Under the pieces are notes generated by a model that saw nothing but the letters and a program-made list of their open reading frames with translations, had not been told where the DNA came from and ran no database searches. Shown piece by piece: positions 35,853 through 47,792 of a DNA stretch of 64,000 nt; the stretch's first letter is position 1; every line of letters begins with the position of its first letter. The translations under genes were made by a program, and so were the position numbers. Source of the DNA: Canna indica. Taxonomy: Eukaryota > Streptophyta > Magnoliopsida > Zingiberales > Cannaceae. The stretch covers positions 19,896,001 through 19,960,000 of the forward strand of contig CP136897.1 in NCBI GenBank assembly GCA_034359265.1. The letters are read 5' to 3'.

Positions 35853-36430
35853 CTAGACATATGCATTCTATGAATCTCACTGCATATTACTTTAATAGCT
35901 GATGATCCAGTCATTGCTGCATGAGTGAAAATTGACAAAAAAAAAAAAAAAAAAAAAGTGATTTGGTAATGAGGAAGTGGTTGCACTGCTTGCTTTGATT
36001 AATTTATTCATGCTGGGTATTGTCAAGGGAGGGAGGAGTTGGCAGCGAGTAAACAGTCCCTATCTGAAGATTACTTCTCAACTCAGCTTGCAGACCATGA
36101 AGAAGATGCCTTTTTTTTTGCCTGATACAGCCAGAACTGTTCATCACCAGCAATGATATAAAAGTCATACTTTGGAAGAATCAGGCATATGTTTCAGAAC
36201 CACAAAAAAGTCCCTTTTCTGGAAGAAAATGAAAGGTTTAAAAATGGATATCTCAGACATGGATGATATATGATGGATTTTACTACAGTTTTAATCATTC
36301 TGATGCATGTATGTGATGCATATATCAAAATAGATTATGCTCATCTTGAACTATAATGATGATTATTTAAGCAATGCCTTTGACAATAGATTACATCTAA
36401 TCTCAGGATCACATAATTAAATATTTCAGA
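35853..36430. other. Intergenic sequence, nothing recognised
   Basis: An A-run of about 20 bases is at 35938-35957. No gene or recognised repeat. Confidence 0.4.
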
Positions 36431-36431
36431 T

Positions 36432-37007
36432 ATAGAGAAATAAAAGAGAAAGGATCTAGAAAAATAATTAAATTATGAAATATTAATGATACACATATTA
36501 GTGACATTTATACCAAAACAAATTAAATATATAATAAAAAACTTTTTCTATGATTATTCCATTCGACTTATAATTTAAATTTACATATTGATTATCCCCT
36601 ATAAACTTAGATTATATAAATATAAGGTAAAGGACATAAGCCGCTCCCATGAATTATAAAATTAGACAAAAAAATGAATTAAACTATATGAAACTAACCT
36701 AAACACTCCCCGTTAATTCATTATTATTTATTTAACAGAATCTTTTTAAAATGACACGTGACTATCTTTCATTTATCCAAATATAAAAAATAAATAAATA
36801 AATTATGAAATAAAAATAAAAAATAAAAGAGAGAGGATTTTACAAAAAATTAAATTATGAAATATTGATGATACACATATTAGTGACATTTATACCAAGA
36901 AAAAGTTTAGTAAACAAATTAAATATACAATAAAAATTATTTCTATGATTATTCCATTTGACTTATAATTTAAATTTACATATTAATTGTTCCCTCTAAA
37001 CTTAGAT
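36432..37007. repeat. Direct duplication of a ~175-bp AT-rich block
   Basis: The block at about 36436-36610 (gaaatattaatgatacacat through ttatccctataaacttagat-like sequence) recurs at about 36825-37007, about 390 bp later in the same orientation. The second copy ends exactly where the 37008-37413 element begins. Confidence 0.7.
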
Positions 37008-37426
37008 AGGTATGGGCCTGAGTAATGGGGCCGACCCGGCTCGACCCGAAAAGTTCATGCTTGGACCGGCCCAATAAAGATTTAGGCATGGAATTATCAG
37101 CCCAACACGACACGAATAATAACGGGCCGGACATCGCCGACCCGTTTAGCCTAATAACACGAAAAAAAGATATAAAATCATATTGAATTGGCTTAATTAA
37201 ATATGATAACTACGGATTTTGAACCTATTAATACCAGGCCCAATAGTATTTATCGGGCTATCGGGCTGAGTTGACGTGGTAGCAGTTGACCCAGCCTAGC
37301 ATGTCAAGGGTTTGGGCCTTATCGAGCCGACCTGATAACGATCCGAGAACGATAATAATAAGCTCGAACCTGATTTTATCGGGCCAGGCCGGGCTGGGCC
37401 TATAATTGCCCGGTCTAAACTTAGAT
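36995..37426. mobile_element. 406-bp GC-rich MITE flanked by a 13-bp direct repeat
   Basis: The element 37008-37413 is flanked by TCTAAACTTAGAT on both sides. Its ends carry atgggcc / ggcccagcccgg-type inverse words, and the middle holds tcgggc and cgacccg words. The repeat is longer than the 8-9 bp of hAT or Mutator elements, so either the termini belong to the repeat or the mechanism differs. It is non-coding. Confidence 0.75.
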
Positions 37427-39098
37427 TAGCATATATATAATTTTTTAATATTAAAAAATTATATATTGATTATGTAAATATATTAGAGCTAACTTCCATA
37501 CTTTGTCACTAACACGACGAGACAAAAATATCTTAACATTATTTCCCTCTTGAAATATTGCGTACATATCACTCCAAAGTCAACAATTTTATATATACAT
37601 CCCTCTAAATTTAAATTTTGTATGTATTATCCTTGAAATACTATAAAAATACATATATGCTATAATAATTATTTTATGACTTGGTGATAATTACATCATG
37701 TTCTTTTTGACTTTTTCTAAAATATATAAATTATAAATAAAAACTATATTGATTATTATATTAAACTTAACATGAAGCAAATTATTTAAGGTGCATATAT
37801 TTTGTGTGATTTTAAGAAAAAAAAACATATATATATTTATCTAAATAATTATATTCCAATGTTCACAAGCACAAAATTAATATAGTTGCGAAAAATGTAA
37901 ACAATATACAAGATTACAATTATGTTTATTTTTAATATGCACACATTAAAATTTATTCATTTAGTGAAATATTATATAGTAAATTCCAATAAAATTTATG
38001 CATTAATGTATAATAACATTATTTTGGGTATGGATTAAAAAAAAATTATTTTGGGTAGAATAAAGCTAAAGAAAACTAATTAATCTCCTCATCTTTTAAG
38101 CTAATTGGAGTTATTTGTCTTGTCCATTAATAAATGAGTCAACTTCTATATTTGTCTTGAATCAACATAGCATATGATATTTGGGTTTGGTGGATCTTAA
38201 TATATTGCTAGATTCCATTTTGATACATGAATTTAGATTTCCCAACTCATCAGATAAAGAGATAAGTTTATTAGCTGACCAATAATTACAAAAAATCAAA
38301 TCTCAATTTATGTACACAATAAAACTCATTATTAATGAGATTCTTTTTAATTCTCTAATGAAAATTAATTTTAATTATTTCAATTTTATTTTCAAAGTGA
38401 GTTAAGCACTTCTAAAATATCATTTGATAATTCTTTAGTTTTTGTAAACTATTTTTTAAAAATAATTCTTTAGAAAGGCATCGTTTCACCTACTTTCAAA
38501 ATTATTTTTAAAAGATAATTATTTTACAAAAATAAATAAATTTCCGAAGAGAAGAAATATACGTAGAGAGGAAAGCAAGATACAGTGAAGTGTTTACAGG
38601 AGTGCTAAGTTATCGAAGAATAAAGCTCCTTCAGTAGTTAATTTCTGAAGTAGATTATAGCCGACAATAGAGTCAAAGATCTCGAAAGGAGAAAAATTCT
38701 ATTTTAGCACTAATTTCCTTGTTTTGATTGTCAAATTATCATCTCCATTAATCGAAGAGGACTAATGTATATTCAATTATGAGATTTGAAACTAGGGGAA
38801 GAAGAAGGGTTGCATTTTGTTATCCGTTTCATAGTTGAGTGAAGAAAGTCAACTCTTTTAATTTGACTTATAAGTTCAATGGAATTTGGTTGAGCCAACA
38901 AGGTGGTTTTATTCGATTTGAAGGTGGTCAAATACAATTGACCTCGATTCCAATTGGTTCAACTTTGATTGTTCATATAATTTAACTGATTTGGTTGTGA
39001 ATGACTCGGTTCAAATCAATTTGGATATGGTTCACTAAAATTGAGTTTGATTCAGAATCAAAATAGAGTCCAATTGCTCATCTTCTCTCCTAATTGTT
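37427..39098. other. AT-rich intergenic sequence
   Basis: No gene, tRNA or clear repeat was recognised. About 38880-39080 is rich in ttggttca/gatttggtt words but has no frame. Confidence 0.5.
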
Positions 39099-39507
39099 CA
39101 TGCAAGTATATATGAATGTTCATGGGTCGGGTTTAGAGAAAAAACTGACCCGACCCAACAAAGTGTAATTGGGTCGGATCGAGCCAGGTTCAAAATTTTC
39201 ACCTCTCAAATCCGACCCAACCCGATCTAGTTCAAGTTGGATCGGATCGAGTAGTCGGGTTTACTCGTTTAGATAAAAATGAGTTTTTAAAAAAAATTAA
39301 AAATAATTAAAAATAATTTTTTTAATATAATATCGGGTTATCGGATTGGATCTCGGGTCATTGGATTTCAAATTCTAAAATCCGAGATCTAACCCGATTA
39401 TGGTCGGGTTTAGTTGGATTGTACCCGACCCGAATCGACCCAACTTGACCCAATCCAAATAGCTCGGATCGGATCGGGTCGACCCAATGAATAACCCTAC
39501 ATGCAAG
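39099..39507. mobile_element. 393-bp hAT-like MITE with 8-bp target duplication
   Basis: The element 39107-39499 is flanked by CATGCAAG (39099-39106 and 39500-39507). The right end is AATGAATAACCCTA; the left end carries the looser inverse gaatgttcatgggtcg. Subterminal cgacccgaccc/gggtcgggtt words are inverted relative to each other. It is non-coding. Confidence 0.75.
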
Positions 39508-39787
39508 GCCTACATTGAACTGATGCCGAAGGAAGTCATGTAACCTATAGTATCTAGTATGCCCAAATGTACTAGGTTTTTCCCTAGCTTGGGAACATGG
39601 CAACATTAGTTAGGGTCACAATTGAGTTGTCATGCAACTTGAGCTTACTCTTCTTATCGTGGCAACCTTGCAAGGATTTTTGTTGCCGAATCAAATTACT
39701 TCACCTTTGATGCACCGACAATCTACAAACGTTACTCATTATGGAGTCACGTGAAAGGAACACCTAGAGTTCAAGAACCAATCTTCG

Positions 39788-40381
39788 ATGCACATGGTGG
39801 TTTCCCTATTTGCTGCCATGCATGGGCTAAATTTTGCATGCTTGGATTTGTTGGAAGAGATAGATATGTACTTTGATTTAATTTGTCATAGCCTTAGATT
39901 GTTGTTATTCATGACCTATTTTGGACGATCAACTGATGCTACTATTCTTAGTTACTACCAATACCTTTGTCTCAAAGTCTACATTTACCAAGGAGGTCTC
40001 CAGCGTGTTGTTGCTTTTGTTTCGACTCTCAAGCTTCTTCTTGATGTTGCGACACTCCGATTCGATGTAATATTGCTTCTTGAAGTAGTTGCATGTCAAA
40101 TTTTTGCATCTTGACCCATCTTTGCCTTTGACTACCATGACTTCTCCTTGTCCTCCACTAAAGGAACTCATAATCAAATGCATGTCCATAAGTTCCTCAA
40201 ATACAAGAGTTGTCATGACATATTCCGGAGTAATAGTAGTTTTGCCAAAAAAATGTATGAGGAACCCAAGACTTGTTATCACATATTCCAGAGTAATAGT
40301 AGTTTTGCCGAAAAACATAATGTCATAAAAAAAATTATGAGGAACCCAAGACAATATAAAAGGTAGAACTACAAATAACAA
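39788..40381 (-). pseudogene. Copia-type gag remnant with an internal tandem duplication
   Basis: A minus-strand frame of 150 codons contains a degenerate zinc-knuckle-like region, CNYFKKQYYIESEC, in which the second Cys and the His are replaced. It continues into Glu/Lys/Ser-rich sequence like the linker of plant copia polyproteins. Upstream in the frame, a block of about 66 bp (FFGKTTIT...EYV) occurs twice in tandem (about 40204-40270 and 40270-40340). The assignment to copia gag is tentative. Confidence 0.45.
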
Positions 40382-40999
40382 AAGAGGAGAGAAAGAACAT
40401 CTCTTCGTCGATGTTGTTTGCTAAGGAAGAGAAGAGGTTGAAGTTGAGGAGATCATAGGAGAAGAATTAAAAAGGCCGCAGAACCTCTATTTGGTGGATG
40501 TGGAGTTGGAGACGGAGTAGTCGTGGCCGGGAGCTCGAGGAAAGCTTGCTCGTGCACGAGTAGCTCAATTATCGAAATTGTTCTATTTATACCTTATGAG
40601 GTTGGTTAGGGTTGAACAAACACTACCTAAGAATCCGATCTGATTCCTCGCGCTCAAGCTTGGAGGCAGTCAGACTTGGAAGAAATGCAAGAAATGAACA
40701 AAGATTACTTAGTTCAATTACTACACATGCTGTGAGAAGAAACACTTCCACTTTATATATGCATAAGAGTAATATTGTTAATGAAATTAATAATAGGGGG
40801 TTTTCATATATGGCCTTTCCGAATAAGGCCTTTTATAAACTGACCTCCAATATAAGCTTAACAAAAAATGATCAAGAGAATTATATTTTGGATAAAATTA
40901 TCTCTATATTTTAAATGGCTAAGTCATGGCTAAGTCAACATCCCTGGGCATACCAAAGCAATCGGTCCAGTCTTAAAATATATCGGCTTAGCTTCTAAC

Positions 41000-41580
41000 A
41001 TCATGGTACATAAGTCCAACTCAAAAAACAACAAGTCAACATCCCACGGCAATCGAAAACAATCAGCTCATGGTTATAACATCCTGAGAAAGCTTCTAAT
41101 ATCCTGGGAAAACTTCTAACATCCCGTGGCATAAGTCTAACCCAAAAAATGGTAAGTCACATACCGCAGTAATCGAGAACAACTCGCTCACTCTCACAAC
41201 ATCTAGTCCCCTATATAACATCCCGCCCACTTTCACAATCCGTCCAAAACACTCGCAATCTTTATAACATCTCGTCCACTCTCACAACAATCTGTCGTGT
41301 CATGAACATCTCGTCCCCTCTATAGCAGCCCGTCCACTCACACAACAAATCGTCCAAAATATTCTGCAACCTTTATAACATCCCGCCTACTCTCACAATA
41401 ACCCGTCCCGTCCAGAACAACTCACTCCCTCTATAACATCCTGCTCCCCCCCCCTCCAACCCATCCAAAACATCCTGCAACCTTTGTAACATCCCGCTCA
41501 ATCTCACAATAACATATCCCGTCCATAACATCTCGCACAGATCTAACATCCCAACATCCCACAAACATAACCCAACCTTG
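41000..41580. repeat. Degenerate minisatellite of aacatcccg / ctctcacaac words
   Basis: About 20 imperfect copies of a 20-35-bp unit built from taacatcccg, tccactctcacaac and aatccgtccaaaac. Open frames here are repeat-derived. Confidence 0.65.
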
Positions 41581-42619
41581 TTCTGAGATGTAGAACCTAA
41601 ACTAAAGCTAAAGGAAGAATTAGACACAAACCTTGATGACATTTCCTCAATTAATTTATGCAAAAATCGATGGTTGAGCATGGTTGACAAATGTGAATTG
41701 ACGATGACAACTAGAATCTAGCAGCACTAGGTCAGCCATGAGTAATGAAAGAGGAACACTCAAAATGATCGGGGTGGAAGGAGTCTGATTTTAGGTTGGA
41801 AATCTTTTATTTTAGTTTCAGAACTCTGAGAAAGCAGGTTGAGGAGGGCGGGGGCACTGAAAATTTTTGATTTTATGAAAATTGACGCCTTTTGTCTATA
41901 GCTGCGTGAACAATGCTCTTTTAAGGTGTTTTGACTTTTAAATACCTTTCCACATTGGAATTGTGCTTTCTTAACTTTGTAAATTTCTTCCTTATACTTA
42001 TTGAGTGTCGGCTCATTCTCGAAGTGCTAATAGAACACCAAGCACTCGTGTCGTATTTGTCTATAGCTGTGTGAACAATGCTCTTTTAAGGTGTTTTGAC
42101 TTTTAAATACGTTTCCACATATAAGGCAAAGCATCATGATTTCATCCGTATTACCAACTTTACCTTTGCAGCAAAAATAAAGAACGAGATAGAAGATGAC
42201 ACTGGTCGGAGTAGAGAAGAAATGGAGGCGGAAGGTTTTTTGTAGACAAGTTAAATGAATTACTAGTGACTATATATAACCACCATCCACTTAAAACCTC
42301 CATTCAATAATGAAGATCGTTAGACCAATGCACGATTAGAATTTTTCTCAACCGAATCTCGAGCACAAGCTCTAATCTTGAATTAATTTGGTACGATTTG
42401 AGGACAAACTGGTTAAACTTAGATCTAATTAATAAAAAAGACACATATATTTTATATGTTAATGCAACTCAAACATGTTAAACTCAGACTTCACATTCAA
42501 TCAACAACCAACAATTTAAAAATCAACTTATTGTCTTACAGTAAGGTGAAATCCCATCCTTAGACCTAAACACCCAACAATCCTATAGAGGAGGACGATC
42601 CTAAGCTCTGATACCAAGT

Positions 42620-45171
42620 TGTTACGCCCCGCCTAGGTTTATCCCTATATAAGGGACCTCACCTAGGAGAAGCGCAACTAGCAACAGAACAACAACATCA
42701 AAATGGACTGAATTTAAATTTACAATCAGATTCCAACCAAAAGTCCAACCAGATAATAATTAAAGTCCAACAGTCCATAAGTGAACAATGAATTCTAGAG
42801 TCCAGCTAAAAATGCATAGTTCAACTAATAAATAAGAAAACTAAATACTGTGCGGAAGACGTCTCCTCCTCCTCCAAAACTCTAGCTACCCATAAGATAA
42901 TGCCGTCATACCTGAGAAGCTGAGGCAAAAACAACAAACATCAGCAGAAGGCTGAGTAGGATTTCAACAACATGCTATGATGTCATGTGTACAACGGAAG
43001 ATATGACTCAACCATCTACTCGATGCACCTATACCAATCAACTATGTCAACTATGTCAACTATCATCTATATGAGTATGTGTCATAAACCCAATCAAGAG
43101 CGTAGTGGACATTGGGTTTCCCCCGCACTCTCGCACCCCGAGAGTGGCACCTCAAGCCCGCTCCAGCTAGAGATGCGACTATCCAAAAATGGTAGTCCGC
43201 CGACGTCTAACACCTCGACGCCGCACACGCACCTCGTGTGATAAATAGGTGATCACCGGTGTCACTTGCCCTACACCTTGGGCAATATATTAATAGTGTC
43301 CAGGGCTATCGCCCAAAAGTAGATCAACTATGCATTATGTCAACAACTCCTCTACTACAACTCAACTAATATAATGCTAGTAGTCATGTCATCATGTATG
43401 CATTAAATACATAAACAACAGCAGGAGACATGCAACATCTATACTAGCATTCTCAACTAATATGCATATAAAAATAGCATGCTGGCAACATGTTTCAACA
43501 AATATGCATAAGGAGTTTCAACAGTAGTAGATATCAAATTTCAACGGAATAGAACAACAAGATATATTTCGACATAGGGTAACAACCGATCTAGGATGAG
43601 ATTCACCTTGACAACAACTACAACAACAGAACAACTCGGGTAGAAACCATGAAAACCGATAAAATAATAATTCTCGGCCCGACACGCAAAACGAGGCAAA
43701 ATGAGGCAATAATGCCTACTGATTTCAACATCCGAAAGGCAAACGACAAAACTGACCCCACCAATGGATTCGGGGAGACGAGTAGGTCCAAATTCATATA
43801 AAATATGATTATTATGACCCACTATAAAAGCTCCAAAATAATATTTAAATAATAAAGAAATAACCTAAATGACTACTCAATATATCGCTGTTACGGACTT
43901 TTGTAACAGTGCTATAACTCTTCAATGCTGCTACAACACCACATGTCAACTTATAACAGTGCTATACACTTATAATTAAAACCCAATTGATATAAAATAT
44001 ATCACACTGCTATTTAAATATAACACCCGATATAGATAAAGTAACACTGTTACAATCTAATGAACAAAACAATGATACCATAAATATAACACTGCTATAA
44101 TCAAACCATTCATCTCCTTCACCATCCGCCTTCCCCCACTTCCGCCGCAACCAGAAGCTGGGCGAACAGCGACTGAACGGCGCGATCGTTGACCGGCGAG
44201 GGTGGTTCGCCAATCGACGCCTTCGACCATCGCCGCCGCCTCAACCCGACGCCGCAGCCACCCCGTCGCCATCCCGACCAGCCGCAGCCACCTACCCCAT
44301 TTCCGCCGTCGCCACCGCCAGAACCGAGCGGGCGACGAACTGGACAACACCATTGCCGATCGACGAGGGTATTTCGCCGATCGACGCCTCCTACTTTAGC
44401 CATCTCCTCCATCCTACTGCCCCTGCCTCCGCCTGCACCGAGCAGCGAGATTGGAACGACACCATGATCGATTGATCGGTGGTGATCCATCGACGGTCGG
44501 CGCTATGCCTCGCCGCAGCCCTACGGATGGACAACAAGAAGGCCAGAGCGACGACACCCGACCCGAGGCGATCGCGTCCCTCGCGCGAAGTCGCGCACGA
44601 CGACTCGCGAAGTCGCGCACGACGACTCGCAACGTCGCGCAGGGCGACGACGCGCCCAACAGTGGCGCACTCGGCGACTGTCGCTCGACAAGGCCGATCG
44701 GGTCTCCAACATCACTGGTTGCTCGGACTACAAGCAATCCGCCCGACAGGGTAACAACAAAAACTCGACAACAATGACCAACACGATTCGAAGATCCGAC
44801 GATCCGACAATGAGAACACAAAACCAGAGCATACAGAACAACAACGCATAAAATCTCAGAAATATCGCGAAATCACAGATCGCAACGAAAACCTTGTAAT
44901 CTCATCCCGAGAACGGAATTACCCTACACGAAAGAATAACAAAGAAGGGTAAGAATCCTATCGGAAATCTCCTCCGAACTCTGATTCACCGGAGTCTTCA
45001 CGCCGCCGACGCTTCAAAATCCGCTGTCGACCGCCGCTGCTACAGGAACTGCAAGAGAAAACAGATTAGAGAGGAGGGTTAGGGCTTAATTAAAAAGGGT
45101 TAGTATTTTTGCGAAAATGCCCCTCTAAGAAATATTTTTACATCTAGGTCCAAAAGTTTCAGGGTATAACA
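42620..45171 (-). repeat. 2552-bp LTR of a probable gypsy element, with adjacent primer-binding site
   Basis: On the minus strand it starts TGTTATACCCTG and ends GGGGCGTAACA, with the TG...CA ends of an LTR. It is followed after 3 nt by TGGTATCAGAGC (42616-42605), the initiator-Met tRNA primer site. Only about 130 bp of internal leader remain (to about 42477) before the array resumes, so the element is truncated. Inside the LTR, 44100-44720 is very GC-rich, with a tandem cgaagtcgcgcacgacgact repeat near 44590-44640. Its open frames are not genes. Confidence 0.85.
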
Positions 45172-47792
45172 ACGTCAGTCTTGATTACATTGGCCAAAAT
45201 AGTAGAAACATCATATATATATATATTAATTCATTATTTTGTCTAATAAAGCAGTTTTTGATTTCTTTCTAATCTACCTGAATGGATTTGGATTTCACAA
45301 TGACGACGATAGTAACTTGAATTATTATATATATTAAGGTTTGAGAGTGTGATGATTTGAAATAAGAATAAATTAATTGAAAAATATTGCTCATATCAAA
45401 ATCATTCTACAATATCACAAAACATGAATCTACGATTAGCATTGTTAAGAAATGATCCTAAACTTTAAGTGTGTTATATGCATTCTTCAATATCTCAAAA
45501 CATGAATCTGTTGAGAAATAAAAGAGCAACGTTATTAACAAATGACCCAAAATGTTCAAGAATAAGGTTAGGAATTGTGCTTTCTTAACTTTGTAAATTT
45601 TTCAATGCTACTACGTACATATGATATTTTTTAGCTTATACATATGATGTTTTGCAACTCTTACATATGATGATTTTCAACTCATACACATGATATTTTG
45701 TAGCTCACGTGTATGATCTTGCTACATCTTGTAATGTGCAAATTTTACATATGTTAATTTATTTTTTTGCCCAAGAAAGCAATTTTTGATTTCTTTCTAA
45801 TCTAACTTGACTAAATTTGGATTTCACAAAGATGACGATAGTAACTTGAATTATTATATATATTGAGTTTCAAGAGTGTGATGATTTGGAATAATAAAAA
45901 ATAAATTGAAAAATAATGCTCATACCAAAAATATTCTACAAATATCTCAAAACATGAATCTACGAGCATACATTGTTAAGAAATGATACTAAACTTCAAG
46001 TGTGTCATATGATATCTTCAATATCCCAAAATATGAATACGTTGAGAAATGAAAGAGGGATACTATTAAGAAATGATCCAAAATATTTAAGAACAATATT
46101 AGGAGTTATCATTTTTTAACTATGTAAATTTCTTCCTTCTGTTTAATAGCACACTAAGCACTCGTGCTCCATTTGTCTATGGTTGTGAATACTACTCTTT
46201 TAAGTTGTTTTGACTTTTAAATACCTTTCCACATATAAGGCAAAGTATCATTATTTCGTCTGCGCTGTCGATTTTACTTTGCAGCAAAAATAAAGAACGA
46301 GACAGAAGGTGACACTGATGGGATCGGAGAATAAATGGAGGAAGGAAATTTTTACAGACATGTTAAGTGGGTTACCAATAATTATAGCCACGAGTCAGTT
46401 AAGACTTTGATTCAATGAAGATCGTCGGATCAATACATTATTAGAATTTTTCTCAATCTAATCTCCAGCACAAGCTCTAATCTTGAAACAATTTGGTATG
46501 ATTTGATGTCAAATAATTAAAACTTAGATCTAATTAATTAATAAGACACATATACATATTATATGTTAGTGCAACTCAAACATATGATATTTTGCAGCTC
46601 ATACATATAATGTTTTCCAACCCATACATATGATGATTTTCAATTCATACATATGATGTTTTGTATGTCACATGTATGATATTGCTACATCGTGTAATGT
46701 GCAAATTTTACATATATTAGTTGTTTATTTTGCCAAAGAAATCAATTTTTGATTTGCATGTAATCTAACCTGAATTGATTTGGATTTCACATAGATGATG
46801 AGAATAGTTTGAATTGTTATATATATTTAGATTCAACAGTTTCATGATTTGAAATAAGAATAAATTAATTGAAAAACTTATATAAAAAACATTTTACAAA
46901 TATTTCAAAACATGAATCTACGAGCAGACATTGCTAAGAAATGATACTAAACTTCAAGTGTGTTATATGCATTCTTCAATATCCCAAAACATGACTCCGT
47001 TGAGAAATGAAAGAGGGACACTATTAAGAAATGATCCAAAATATTCAAAAGCAATATTAGGAGTTATCATTTCTTAACTTTGTGAATTTCTTCCTTATGT
47101 TTCTTGTGTGTCGGTTTATTCTCGAAACGCTAGTAGCACACTAAGCACTTGTGTCCCATTTATTTATGGTTGTGAAAACTACTCTTTTAAGTTGTTTTGA
47201 ATTTTAAATACCTTTCCACATATAAGGTAAAACATCATTATTTCGTTTGCGCTGCCGGTTTTACTTTGCAGCAAATATAAAGAACGAGACAAAAGGTGAC
47301 AATGATGAGATCCGAGAATAAATGGAGGCAGGAGATTTTTTACAAACATGTTTAGTGGGTTACCAATAACTATAGCCACAAGTTAGTTAAGACATTGATT
47401 AAATGAGGATCGTTGGATCAATACACAATTAGAATTTGAAGCAATTTAGTATAATTTGCAATCAAACTAGTTAAAACTTAGATCTAATTAATTAATAAGA
47501 CACGCGTACATATATATGTTAGTGCAACTCAAACATATGATGTTTTGTAACACATACATATAATGTTTTTTAGCTCATAAATATAATGTTTTCCAACTCA
47601 TACATATGATGATTTTCAATTAATATATATGATGTTTTGCGGATCACATATATGATATTGCTACATCTTGTAATGTACAAATTTTACATATATTAGTTCT
47701 TTATTTTGCTGAAGAAATCATTTTTTTTATTTCTATGTAATCTAACTTAAATGGATTTGGATTTCATATATATGATGAGAGTAACTTGAATT

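Noticed and set aside
41000..41580. CRISPR-like spaced repeats
   Set aside because: The unit length varies and the copies are degenerate; this is plant DNA and a minisatellite fits better.
44119..44821. Several overlapping long frames on both strands
   Set aside because: They are in the GC-rich part of an LTR, overlap on both strands and show no domain.
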